64,000 bases of DNA from Gigaspora rosea (Eukaryota > Glomeromycota > Glomeromycetes > Diversisporales > Gigasporaceae), in assembly GCA_003550325.1 (NCBI GenBank), contig QKWP01001217.1, forward strand, positions 66,600 to 130,599, in the 5' to 3' direction. Shown in pieces: positions 47,617-58,453 of the stretch (the first letter of the stretch is position 1; each line of letters begins with the position of its first letter). A program made the position numbers and the translations under genes. A model generated the notes under the pieces. The model searched no databases. It was not told the origin of the DNA and saw only the letters and a list, made by a program, of their open reading frames with translations.

Positions 47617-47980
47617 CAGTGTGGGACACTTTAAACCAGCAAGTAAAGAATTAATGTAAATGTACCCGTATGGTATATTAAATATTTTGTACCCTTTATT
47701 TTAATCATACAATATTACAAAAACTGTAATACTGATATAGGTTAGGGTTAGGGTGAGAACTATATTAGGGTTAGGGTTTGGCTATTATATAGTAAAATCG
47801 CTCAAGGAAAACTTTTTATTAATGCACAAAAGGTGGTTTAGTGTGCAATTTCTTGCGAAATAAGCGATTTTTGTTAAAACGAACGTTTGTTTTGAATTTT
47901 TCTAATTGTGTAATATTACATCTGATCTTAAATTTTATAGCAATCTTATAGGTCACATGATGGGTACATGTACCTTAGGG

Positions 47981-48326
47981 CAGTGTTGTCACTTGGGCGT
48001 TTTTTGACCATTTTGGACATTTTTTCAAATTAAAATTACTTAAAATTTTATTAAGATAATCTATTTTAATTTTTTCACCAACGAGTCCAGCACCTAAAAA
48101 AATATATAATTATATATTTTTTNAAATTAAAATTACTTAAAATTTTATTAAGATAATCTATTTTAATTTTTTCACCAACGAGTCCAGCACCTAAAAAAAT
48201 ATATAATTATATATTTTTAAATTACTTTATTGATTAGTTAAACATGGGACATAGGCTTGGATAATTTTGGACAATCTTGGACGTTGAACAAAAACATAGT
48301 ATGGACATGTCCAAGTTACAACACTG
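47981..48326. mobile_element. hAT-like MITE, TSD CCTTAGGG
   Basis: Ends are CAGTGTTGTCACTTGG and AGTTACAACACTG. A perfect duplication CCTTAGGG lies at 47973-47980 and 48327-48334. About 95 bp are artificially doubled around the N at 48123; corrected length is about 250 bp, the same as the sibling at 26108-26350 plus its missing 7 bases. Confidence 0.93.
48123..48123. other. Single-N assembly join
   Basis: Bases 48027-48122 and 48124-48218 are the same sequence. The sibling MITE at 26108 holds only one copy, which supports a join artefact. Confidence 0.9.
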
Positions 48327-48780
48327 CCTTAGGGTACATATAAATAAACTTGCAAGTAAAAACTAATATTTTTTAAATTTATTTATAAAAATAAAAAATA
48401 TAGATAAATAAAAAATTTTTATAAAAATGTACAAAAAATGCAAGCAGGACAAAACTACAGATTAATAAATTTTAAAAGTGCTATTGCTTTTCAAAGTTGC
48501 TAATAAAATTAAAATTTTGCCACTTATATTAAAAAATATAAAAAAATTAAAAAAACATAATAAAAAATAAAACCATAAAATTTTAAATTATTAGCCAATT
48601 AAAATTTAGTATTTTGTCTAAAATTTGGCCACATTGAAAAAAAGTTGCTGGCTTAAGATGTCCCGCACTATATACTTACTATCTGTATAAGTTTTTTTAA
48701 AAAATCTATAGTCAGATCTTCCTAAATACAATCTTTTTAGAAGTTTATATACTTCACATGGGTGTGATGTGCTTGTATAT

Positions 48781-49211
48781 CGCACTCTAATTTGATTGGC
48801 TAAATTTGCAGATTATTATTTTTTAAAAAAATAAACAATTTTTGTTAAAATTCTTTAGACTAAGAATTAGTCTAAGAAATTTTTAAAATTTTTTGTGCCT
48901 ATATGTAAAATTTATTGCTGAACAAGTTTACTTAGTCAAATTAGAAAAGTTGTTTTAATAAAATTTAGAGAAATCGTCAAAAAATGAGTTAAAAACATGA
49001 AAATTTGCAAATATTTCTAAATTTTGATAAGACAACCTTTCTAATTCGACTAAGTAAACTTGTTCAGTACATAATTTTGCATATATATGCAAAACAATTT
49101 AAAAATTCTTAGTAAACCTTCTATACTAACCCTAACCTAAAAGTTTTCACAATAATTTGTTTATTTTTTAAAATAATGATCTACAAATTTAGCCAATCAA
49201 ATTAGAGTGCG
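48781..49211. repeat. Foldback segment within the TIR element
   Basis: CGCACTCTAATTTGATTGGC at 48781 is inverted at 49192-49211, with further pairing inward. The middle has junction motifs GCTGAACAAGTTTACTTAGT (48914) and its inverse (49054), bracketing a third palindrome. Confidence 0.8.
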
Positions 49212-49405
49212 AAGGACCCCAAATAATCTATTTGAGGTTAAATTTGAGCATCATAGTAAAAATTTTTTTTGTTAGCACTTTTGGTTTGGTATATTAAACT
49301 ACATTTTACACATTAGATCAAAATTTTACCCAATTTTAACTTTTTTTTGAAATATAACGTCTCTAAAAAAAAACAGACATACGCTAACTAAAAAAAAAAA
49401 AAAAA

Positions 49406-49529
49406 NNNNNNNNNNNNNNNNNNNNNNNNNNNNNNNNNNNNNNNNNNNNNNNNNNNNNNNNNNNNNNNNNNNNNNNNNNNNNNNNNNNNNNNNNNNNNNN
49501 NNNNNNNNNNNNNNNNNNNNNNNNNNNNN
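49406..49529. other. Assembly gap, 124 N
   Basis: Unresolved bases between poly(A) tracts. The true length is unknown. Confidence 0.99.
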
Positions 49530-49759
49530 AAATAAAAATTAAAAAAAGAAAAATACTAAACATACAAAAAAAAAAAAACAAAAAAAAGGTTCACAAAAAA
49601 AAAAAACAAATATACGCTCACTAAAAAAAAAAAAAAATTTTTTTGATAAGTTCAAAATCTTTTAAGCCTGTTTAATCCACAAGCTACCAAGAATCATAAA
49701 TATATATACTACAAATTTTACCAAAAATCTTAAAAAAAAAAAAAAGCCCATTTTGAATG

Positions 49760-50000
49760 ATTTTTACCACCTCTTCCTTTTACTCCTCTTTTCCTTTTAC
49801 CTTTTTTCCCTTTTACCCTCTCTCTTTTACCCCTCTCTCCCTTTTACCCCTTTCACCCTTTTACCCCTCTTTCCCTTTTACTCTTCTCTTTCTTTTACTC
49901 CACTCTCTTTTTTTACCTTCTCTCCCTTTTACTACTCTCTCCCTTTTCCCTCTCTTTCTTTTACTTCTCTTTCTCTTTTACTCCTTTTTCTTTTTTACCT
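49760..50000. repeat. Polypyrimidine tandem repeat
   Basis: About 16 imperfect copies of a 13-16 nt unit (CTCTCTCCCTTTTAC). All-C/T runs give overlapping F/L/P/S-rich ORFs in two frames that are not genes. Confidence 0.9.
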
Positions 50001-50044
50001 GCCGAATTACTATTATAGCCCAGATTTTCATTAGCACATTTCAA

Positions 50045-50215
50045 ATATAACATTTATAAAAATTACTCCATTAGCATTCTTTAAAATATACCTATTTTGC
50101 CATTTAGCAGGTTTCAAATATAACCTTTTTCTCCAATACCTACTTTTCAAATATAACCTTTTTTAAAAAACGGTCTTCCATTAGCTATTTTTCAACTATA
50201 ACCTCACATAGATTA
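50045..50215. repeat. TTTCAAATATAACC-type degenerate repeats
   Basis: The phrase TTTCAAATATAAC recurs about four times with variable spacing, near the right end of the 48.8-50.3 kb element. Confidence 0.5.
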
Positions 50216-50663
50216 TTCGGGGTCCTGAGTGCGATATATAAGCACATCGCAGGGTGCAAGATATGCATTTATTCATCTTTTTAAATGTATATTTATATAA
50301 AATTTTTCTAAATATATAGGCCTACTGATATAACACTTATAGATTTTTATCTTTCTAAATGTATAAACTCTCTAAATGCATATTTAGCTCTATTTTTACT
50401 ATGGTCCTGGCAATATATATTTAGAGAGTTTAATTATATAAAAAATTTTATATTTATATATATATATATATAATTTTTAAAAGCTTAAAAGCTAAATTGC
50501 CATATTATTTTTAAAAATTTTATATTATAAAAACTAATTCATTAAGTTGTACTGTATAGCCTTAACTAAATATATTTTTTTTTTTGTTTTGGAGTATAGA
50601 GTTTATTTAATTTGCATATTAGAAATTATACTTGAACAAGATTACAACTAGTATACATATAGT

Positions 50664-50724
50664 GGTGGTCAATAGAAACCAAGCAAATTTATTAGATAAA
50701 TTTGCTTGGTTTCTATTGACCACC
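50664..50724. repeat. Perfect 28-bp-stem hairpin
   Basis: Arms starting GGTGGTCAATAGAAACC are exactly inverted around a 5-base TTAGA centre. After one mismatch pairing continues through ATAG/CTAT. It could be a tiny palindromic MITE; no duplication is defined. Confidence 0.9.
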
Positions 50725-50887
50725 CCTATATACTTTTTTTGGTATCTAATTTAAGTAGTCTGTCTAAAGGTTCTACACTAGCTATCATATCTGCAACTCA
50801 ACTATAGAAATTGCCTATTTAAACTCTCTAATTTTCACTTCTTGACCAATTTTAGCTGCTTTATTGGTTATTTGCAGTATATATATA

Positions 50888-51132
50888 GAGGTGAGTCAGT
50901 AAAAAAGGGACAAATCATTTTTAGTAAAATTTTTTTAATTTTTAAACTAAAATATCTTGACAATTATTTAATCAAATTTGCTAAACATTTTTTTATTTTA
51001 ATCTTGAAATTATATAGAATTAAAATAAAAAAAATTTATTAAATTTATTAAGATAGTTGTTAAGATAATTAAGCTTAAAGTCAAAAAAACTTTTATTTAG
51101 AAAAAATTTGACCTTTTCTACTGACTCACCCC
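50888..51132. mobile_element. Foldback MITE, 245 bp
   Basis: GAGGTGAGTCAGTA at the left and TACTGACTCACCCC-type text at the right are inverted, and inner arms around ATATCTTGACAATTA also pair. AT-rich flanks hide the target duplication. The ORF across it is incidental. Confidence 0.7.
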
Positions 51133-51376
51133 ATATAGTCAGTTCATACCTTTAGATCTTTTTGGCATAGAACTAAATATTTTTAAATTACTATTTTATT
51201 AATTATTAAATTATTTTATAGGCAAAAAAAAAATTTTTCAATTTTTTTAAAAACATAGAAAAAATTTTTTTAAAAAAATAAAAAAAATTTAATAAGCCCG
51301 TTTAATGCAAAATCGCCCATATGGTATAATACACATTATATGAAATGAACAAAAAAAAAATTTTATCTTTTTTGCT
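51133..51376. other. AT-rich spacer
   Basis: No supported feature. Confidence 0.4.
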
Positions 51377-51553
51377 AATCCCGGAACCGAACAAGTTCAC
51401 GAAATTCAAACCGGACTCAGACCAAACCTATTATCATGTTTGAGTCCGGTTCGGGTTTAGTACTTTAGGTTCAGGTTCGAGTTTGGATTCGAAATTTGGC
51501 AAAACTTATGGTTCAAGTCTGGGTTCCAGCCGGACCTGGACTTCGGAGCCCTA
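51377..51553. mobile_element. hAT-like terminal fragment
   Basis: Starts TAATCCCGGAACCGAAC and ends CTTCGGAGCCCTA, the same end type as the elements at 22807 and 23737, with GTTCGGGTTTAG-type arms. No matching flanking duplication. Confidence 0.5.
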
Positions 51554-51554
51554 T

Positions 51555-51730
51555 ATGGAAGGCTCTGGTAGGTTTTAGCCATGGATAAATAGTTGTACAA
51601 CCTAAAGTTCTAGTTCCAATACTTGTATATAATATGTATATACTTCAGCAATATGTCAACTTACTTAAGTATTAATAAAAGTTTGGGCAGGAGCAATACC
51701 CAGGGTTCCTCCTAATATAAAAAAAAAATT
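51555..51730 (+). mobile_element. Non-LTR retroelement 3' tail, diverged
   Basis: GGCTCTGGTAGGTTTTAGCC (near 51560) and the A-run near 51720 parallel the tails at 26876-27019 and 4633-4811. The tail middle differs (AATACCCAGGGTTCCTCC near the end). Confidence 0.5.
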
Positions 51731-52243
51731 ATACAAATTTCTATAATTCTCTAAATTTTACTATTTGAACATAACTTCTTGCACTAAGTAAATTTGTTTA
51801 GCACAAAAAATACATCAGATTAGTATATTTTATTTCACTTTTCTTAAAATTTAAAAAAAAAATACTTAATTTTGAAAATTTTCATCAAAAATTCAAAATT
51901 AAGCATCTTTAATGCAAATTTTAAGGAAAATAAAAAATATATACTGATTTGATGTATTTTTTGGTACTAAACAAGTTTATTTAGATCAAAAAGTTATGAT
52001 CAATTAGTAAAATTTAGATAATTATAGAAATTTGTATAATTTTATTATTAAAATTATACAAATTTCTATGATTCTCTAAATTTTACTAATTGATCCTAAT
52101 TTTTTGACTAAGTAAACTTGTACAGCACCAAAAAATATATCAAATCAGCATGTTTTATTTTATTTTCCTTAAAATTTGTGTCAAAGATGCTTAATTTTGA
52201 ATTTTTTATAAAAATTTTCAAAATTAAGCATCTTTTCTTCAAA
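51731..52243. repeat. Palindrome cassette 3, left part
   Basis: It alternates A-type (AAATTTCTATAATTCTCTAA arms) and B-type (AAGCATCTTT...TTTTGAAAATTTT) palindromes with junctions such as CTAAGTAAACTTGTACAGCA. It is cut in a B palindrome by the element at 52252-54151 and resumes at 54152. Confidence 0.75.
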
Positions 52244-52645
52244 TTTTAAGAAGGGTTTTTCTAAATATCTCTGGCCAGAGATATATAACTTATATATCTC
52301 TGGCCTATTGACCAATCAAAATAAGCGAAGGTCATGTGACCCACTTTTCCGACCCATCTGGTGATCGGAAGAGAATGTGTAACCCGACATCCGACCACAC
52401 TTTACTAACTTGGTTGTGCATTAATGATCGACCGATTAAAAAACTTTAAAATTAAAAAATTACTAATACACAAACTAAGCGATTTTATATATTTATTTCT
52501 TATATTTATATATATTTTCATATTTATTTATGATAACTTACAACAAAATAAATCCACACTTACATAATCACGTGCTACTATTGTACTATTTAACTTACCA
52601 CTAAACACAGATAATTACTATCTCTACACTACCTTCACGCAACTA

Positions 52646-52715
52646 CCTAACCCTAACCCTAACCCTAACTCTAACCCTAGGCCCATCCTATCTTCTACTA
52701 ACCCTAACCCTAAAC
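52646..52715. repeat. Interstitial telomere-like repeats
   Basis: CCTAACCCTAACCCTAAC (52646-52668) and CTAACCCTAACCCTAAAC (52697-52715) lie inside the 1.9 kb hAT-like element. They fit the TTAGGG repeat of most fungi but here are internal to a transposon. Confidence 0.85.
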
Positions 52716-52897
52716 ACGATATAAACGACCTTTGGCGAAATACGGCATAATACGGCACACGGCATGCGTCACAAATACGACGATACAGCGATACGGCGAT
52801 ACAAACAACACTAGCAAAATATAGCATAACGCAGCATTGGTACAACACGGCACCACCGAAATCAACTCGTCACGATATCAGTAACAACGAAGTAGAA

Positions 52898-53720
52898 AGT
52901 TCCTAAACAAGTCAAAGAAGAGAAGAAGAATATAAGACCACCCTCCACAAAAATATTGACGAAAAGAGGCATCAACAAACAACATTAGTGGCGAAAGGAG
53001 GCACTGACAACGACGACACCAATAATGAACGGCGATGATTTTATTCTGGCAAACCTAAAAAAACAGCCTAAACAGGTTAAGAAAATAAGAAAAAAAAAAA
53101 GAACCTTTACCGGATCCACTACACTGACCGATTCCATGTTTCTAAACAAGCCAAAGAAGAGAAGAAGAATATAAGACCACCCTCCACAAAATATCAACGA
53201 AAAGAGGCACCAACAAACAACATTAGCGGCAAAAGGAGGCACCAACAACGACGACACCAACGACGAACGGCGATAATTTTATTCTGGCAAACCAAAAAAA
53301 AGAACCTAAACAGGTTAAAGAAAATAAGAAAAAAAAAAAAAAAGAAAAAGAAAAAGACGAACCTTTACCGGAGCCACTACACTGACCGATTCCACGTTTC
53401 TAAACAAGCCAAAGAAGAGAAGAAGAATATAAGATCACCCTCCACAAAAATATCAGACACCAACAAACGACATTAGCGGCGAAAGGAGGCACCAACAACA
53501 ATGACACCAACGACGAACGGCGATGATTTTATTCTGGCAAGCCTAACAAAAACAGCCTAAACAGGTTAAAGAAAAAAAAAAAAAAAAAGAAAAAAAGAAA
53601 AAAGACGAACCTTTACCGGAGCCACTACACTGACCGATTCCACGTTCCTAAGCAAGCCAAAGAAGAGAAGAAGAATATAAGACCACCCTCCACAAAAACA
53701 TCGACGAAATGAAAGACAAC
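52898..53720. repeat. Four tandem copies of a 240-257 bp unit
   Basis: Units start with GTTTCTAAACAAGCC-like text near 52899, 53138, 53395 and 53644. Each contains CCACCCTCCACAAA, AACGACGACACCAAC and TTTACCGGAGCCACTACACT. They are richer in G+C than their surroundings. Confidence 0.85.
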
Positions 53721-54151
53721 CCGCAAGATTGTCAAAGAAATATGAAAGACCACCCATGAGACCACCTACACAATCACCTGTAAGACGCCGAACCCAGAGA
53801 AAACCTAACGACGACACCAACAACGACACCAACTGCAACGACAGTGACGGCACAATGAAAGATAACAATAAGCTAAATAAATGGATAAAAAAAATAAAAA
53901 AATTAGTTAGCAAGAAGGGAAAGCGAAGAAAGCGAAGGTAAGTAAAAAAAAAAACAAATAACAAAAAAAAAACAGATCAAAAGATGATCTATACTTATCT
54001 ATCCAGATCTGGCGATGCGCGTCAGATTTTGCATCAGCAATCGGATCAAACACATGAACTTGAATCATGTGATTTCACGTTCTTTGATTGGCCAAAAAGG
54101 CCAGAGACATATAAGCTATATATCTCTGGCCAGAGATATTTAGAAAAATCC

Positions 54152-54792
54152 TTTTAAGAAAAGTAAAATAAAATATGCCAATTTGAAGGTTTACTTAGCT
54201 CAGGAAGTTATGATCAATTAGTAAAATTAGAGAATCATAGAAATTTGTATATTTTATTAATAAAATTATACAAATTTCTATGATTCTCTAAATTTTACTA
54301 ATTGATACAAATTTCTTGCACTAAGTAAACTTGTTAAGCACCAAAAGATACATCAAATCAGCTTAGTTTATTTTACTTTTCTTAAAATTTAAAGAAAAGA
54401 TGCTTAATTTTGAATTTTTGATGAAAATTTCCAAAATTAATCATCTTTTCTTCAAATTTTAAGAAAAGTAAAATAAAATATGCTATTTGATGTATTTTTT
54501 TGTGCTTAACAAGTTTACTTAGTGCAAGAATTTATGATCAATTAGTAAAATTTAGTGAATTATTGAAATTTGTATAATTTTATAATTCTATAAATTTTAC
54601 TAACTGATTTATACTTCTCACTTTAAGTAAACTTGTTTAGTATCAAAAAATACATATATTTTTATTTTAGGCTTAAACTAGTTTGCAAAATTTGGACTAG
54701 CCTAACCAAACTTATGATTGAGTTTGAGTTTAGTATAAAGTTTAATAATTAAATTTAGAGTTTGAGCCTGGTACCCAAACCTAGAATCACTA
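54152..54792. repeat. Palindrome cassette 3, right part, and hAT-like end
   Basis: It continues the A/B palindromes interrupted at 52243, with junction CTTAACAAGTTTACTTAGTG near 54513. It closes with GAGTTTGAGTTTAG-type arm text and the end CCTAGAATCACTA, the same style as the 23737-25503 right end. Confidence 0.7.
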
Positions 54793-55130
54793 GTTCATAT
54801 GAATACCCGACTGAACCTGAACATGTTCATGAACTTATGAACTGAACCTGGACCAATCTAAACCAGCTCTAAAAGTTCAATACTGAACCTGAACCTGAAC
54901 TTGACCTAAGTTCAGTTCAGTTCAGGTTCATAGGAACACTACTTAGTGTCAATTTAAATAAACTCAGATTTTGCATTTCACAAAACTAAGTAGAATTTAA
55001 ACTCAGAATTAAAGCAGTTTTCAAACTCCGCCCACAATAAAAAGGTCAGATTTCATGTTCCCATAAAAATAATTGAGTTACAACAAAAATTCAACCTCCA
55101 ACAAATAGGTTCAGATTGGTCATTTAACTT
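54793..55130. other. GAACCTGAAC-rich stretch
   Basis: Degenerate GTTCAGGTTC/GAACCTGAAC words (54800-54940) resemble 43020-43110 and look like arms of a decayed hAT-like element. No gene. Confidence 0.45.
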
Positions 55131-55133
55131 TTG

Positions 55134-55490
55134 AACCAAGATCAGGTTCAAATAAACCTTTTCGGGTTCATGAACTAAGATTGGGTTTAAATGAACCAAG
55201 ATCAAGTTCAAATTGGGTTCAAAAACCAAAATCAGGTTTAAAAAATCTAAATTGGGTTTATTTGAATCAATATCAGGTTTATTTAGACCAAGACTGGGTT
55301 CAATAAACTATGATCAGGTTCAAATGAACCAAGATCAGATCCAAGAACCCATATTAGGTTTAAATGAACCAAATCATAATTTTTGAACCAAGATCGGGTT
55401 TATTTGGACTCAAATTGGGCTCAAATGAACCAAGATCAGATTCATTTGAACCAAGATTGGGTTCATTTGAAACAAGATTGGTTTTATTTT
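55134..55490. repeat. AACCAAGATCAGGTTCAAAT minisatellite
   Basis: About 16 degenerate copies of a 20-24 bp unit alternating GGTT and AACC words. The 74-codon ORF starting at 55364 is a read of this repeat. Confidence 0.8.
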
Positions 55491-55652
55491 TAATTCTGAT
55501 AAAAAATTTAAAACCACTAGCCCACGGCAACACCCGTGCCCCTAATACTAGTCAATGTATTAAAACATGTATCTGTATTACTAATTAAAAAAAGTCTAAC
55601 ATAATATAAATTAGTAATGCAGACACGCATTTTAATGCATTGTCTTTGAAGC

Positions 55653-56125
55653 CAGTGTTGAAAATCTGTTTTGAAATTTATGTTCTCATGAGAATATATT
55701 TATTTAGTTTAATGTTCTCAAAAATATTTTTATATTCTCAAATAGAAAAAAATATTTTCCTCTATCTCTCTTTCGTTCTCTTTCTCTCTTTCTAACTTTC
55801 ATTCTTTCTCACTTTTACTCTTCTTTTCTTACACTTATTTTTTCTCTTTTATTCTCTCTTTTACACTTAAGTTTTCTGTAAAGACAACTAAATAGTTCTC
55901 TATATTAACTAACTACAATTAAATATTTACAAAATTTAATTATTTTAAACTTCTATATTAATAAAATTTATTTTTATTACTTTGTATATTTACATAGAGA
56001 ACATATTTTACAAACTTAATGTTCTCAAAAAAAATTTGATAGAAAACATCTTAAATTTTGTAAATGTTCTCAAATTAAAAGCAATGTTCTCATAAGAACA
56101 TGAGAACATAAGATTTCCAACACTG
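55653..56125. mobile_element. hAT-like MITE, 473 bp, TSD TTTGAAGC
   Basis: Ends are CAGTGTTGAAAATC and GATTTCCAACACTG. A perfect duplication TTTGAAGC lies at 55645-55652 and 56126-56133. Inner repeats of ATGTTCTCA resemble the 22401 and 62953 elements. It includes a C/T-rich stretch (55755-55865). Confidence 0.93.
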
Positions 56126-56297
56126 TTTGAAGCTTCTCTTCGAAGCTGAGTTAAAGAAAACTTGGTGATACTTAGTCAGAGGAGATTAATTTCAACCTTG
56201 ACTTAGTGTCAATTTGAAAACAAAACTCTGATTTCTCATTTTCACAAAATTGAGTAACTTTCAAACTCTGCCCTTTAATGTTTAAAACTCTGACTAA

Positions 56298-58450
56298 GGC
56301 TGCTTCAATTTAATTCTTTTAATATTACAAGTTCAAAATTTTTTAGAGAGGGGAACTTAAACAACAAATGATTAGGTCTGGTTCAGATCTGAATAGATCT
56401 GGTTCAGGTCTAGTCCAGACTCAGACTCTAAATTTTATACAAACTGGTTTGAGTCTGAATATACTTATATTTATTTTTTGGTGCTAACAAGTTTACTTAG
56501 TGCATGAAGTTAGAATTAATTGGTAAAATTTTATAAATCATAAAATTTTATAGAATTTTATTAATAAAATTTTATAAAATATTATAATACTCAAATTTTT
56601 ATTAATTAATTCTAATTTTATGCACTAATAAACATATTCAGCGCCTAAAAATACATCAAATCAGTAGAGATATTTTTATTTTACTTAAAATTTGGAGAAT
56701 AGATGCATAATTTTGGATTTTTGATTAAAAAAGTCAAATTTAAGCATCTTTTCTCCAAATTTTCGTAAATTAAAAACAATTCTGCTGATTTAATATATTT
56801 TTAGGTTCTAAATAAGTTTATTTAGTGCATGTTGTTAGAATTAATTAGTAAAATTTTGTAAATTATAAAATTTTATAGAATTTTATTAATAAAATTCTAT
56901 AAAATCTTATGATTCACAAACTTTTACTGATTAATTCTAACTTAATGCACTAAGTAAACTTGTACTGCACCTAAAAATGTATCCAATCAGTAGGGTTATT
57001 TTTAGTTTACATGAAATTTGGAGAATGGATGCATAATTTTGGATTTTTGATCAAAAAAGTCAAATTTAAGCATCTTTCCTCCAAATTTCAAGCAAAATAA
57101 AAGCAATACTATTGATTTAATAGACTCTGAACAATTTTACCTAGTGCAATAAGTTAGAATTAATTAGTAAAATATTGTGAATTATAAGATTTTATAGAAT
57201 TTTATTAATAAAATTCTATAAAATCTTATGATTCATAAAATTTTACAAATTAATTCTAACTTAATGCACTAAGTAAACTTGTACAGCACCTAAAATATAT
57301 CAAATCAGCAGGGTTGTTTTTATTTTATTTGAATTTGGAGAAAAGATGCTTAAATTTGACTTTTTTGATCAAAAATACAAAATTATACATCTATTCTTCA
57401 AATTTCAAGTAAAATAAAAATAACCCTGCTGATTTGATGTATTTTTAAGTGCTGTACATGTTTACTTAGTGCATAAAGTAAGAATTAATTAATAAAAATT
57501 TATGTATTATAAGATTTTATAAAATTTTATGAAAAAATTCTATAAAAACTTATGATTCACAAACTTTTACTGATTAATTCTAACTTAATGCACTAAGTAA
57601 ACTTGTACAGTACCTAAAATACATCAAATCAGCAGGGTTATTTGTATTTTACTTGAAATTTGGAGAATAGATGTATAAATTTGGATTTTTGGTCAAAAAA
57701 GTCAAATTTAAGCATTTTTTCTCCAAATTTAAGTATAATAAAAACAATTTTGCCAATTTAATGTATTATTAGTCTCTGAACAAGGTATCCTAGTGTATTA
57801 AGTTAGAATTAATTAGTAAAATATTTTGAATAATAAGATTTTATAGAATTTTATTAATAAAATTCTATATAATCTTATTACTCATAAAATTTTACTAATT
57901 AATTCTAACTTAATTCACTAGATAAACTTGTTCAGAGCCTAAAAATACATTAAATCGGTAGCATTGTTTCTATTTTACTTGAAATTTGAAAAAAAGATGC
58001 TTAAATTTGACTTTTTTGATCAAAAATCCAAAACTATGCATCTATTATTCAAATTTCAAGTAATATAAAACTAACTCTGCTGATTTGATGTATTTTTAGG
58101 TGCTGAACATGTTTACTTAGTGCATAAAGTTAGTATTAATTAATAAAATTTTGTGTATAATAAGATTTTATAAAATTTTATTAATAAAATTTTATAAAAT
58201 CTTATGTTTCATAAAATTTTACTAATTAATTCTAACTAAATTATATAATGTTCCTAGATTTAGCATGACTGTATCATGCAGCTACTTTAATTTTAGTGAT
58301 TTTTCTGTATAGGTTCATTTTAGTAATATAAAAAGTGAAATTTGAATCTAAAAGTTATATATATATATATATGTGTTGTTTAATTCCCCCCATAATTTGC
58401 TCATTTGAGAGGGAGGGTTATATTAAACATAGAATTAAATTGGAGCTGCC
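56298..58450. mobile_element. PIF/Harbinger-like element carrying a palindrome array, copy 2
   Basis: Ends are GGCTGCTTCAATTTAATTC and the inverse AATTGGAGCTGCC. A 3-bp TAA duplication lies at 56295-56297 and 58451-58453. The interior again has six A and five B palindromes in alternation (A near 56480-56645, 56805-56960, 57125-57290, 57440-57610, 57770-57925, 58090-58240) and the same outer arms as copy 1 (AACAACAAATGATTAGG near the left). No ORF. Confidence 0.82.
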
Positions 58451-58453
58451 TAA

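Larger units (their letters stand above)
47617..48670. mobile_element. Tc1/mariner-like non-autonomous element, TA target
   Basis: Ends are CAGTGTGGGACACTTTAAAC and, in reverse complement, TAGTGCGGGACATCTTAAGC, each with CAGCAA further in. TA lies at 47615-47616 and 48671-48672. The interior has GGGTTAGGGTGAG-type text and a hAT MITE at 47981-48326. There is no transposase ORF. Confidence 0.75.
48755..50255. mobile_element. TIR element, about 1.5 kb, containing the N gap
   Basis: Left end GATGTGCTTGTATATCGCAC (from 48766) pairs with right end GTGCGATATATAAGCACATC (to about 50249). Inner arms CACTCTAATTTG...GTGCGAAGGACCCCAAATAA (near 49205) and TTATTCGGGGTCCT (near 50215) also pair. No ORF. 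Outer edges are approximate. Confidence 0.6.
52252..54151. mobile_element. hAT-like element, 1.9 kb, TSD TTTTAAGA
   Basis: Terminal repeats of about 50 bp (GGTTTTTCTAAATATCTCTG at the left) are inverted at the right. An 8-bp duplication TTTTAAGA lies at 52244-52251 and 54152-54159. The interior has a telomere-like patch, then four tandem copies of a 240-257 bp unit. The ORFs within are reads of K/R-rich or F/L-rich repeats with no conserved domain. Confidence 0.85.

Noticed and set aside
49384-49581. 65-codon minus-strand ORF
   Set aside because: It spans the N gap and poly(A) tracts.
49753-50050. Overlapping 93- and 97-codon plus-strand ORFs
   Set aside because: Both are reads of a C/T-only tandem repeat and consist of F, L, P, S and T.
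52646-52715. Chromosome end
   Set aside because: The telomere-like repeats are short, degenerate and inside a transposon with flanking duplication, with sequence continuing on both sides.
53566-53964. 132-codon minus-strand and 70-codon plus-strand ORFs
   Set aside because: They arise from tandem repeat units and A-rich runs inside the 1.9 kb hAT-like element. Neighbouring units break the frame.
55364-55588. 74-codon ORF with repeated EPRSG/FEPRLG-like text
   Set aside because: It is a translation of the AACCAAGATC minisatellite.
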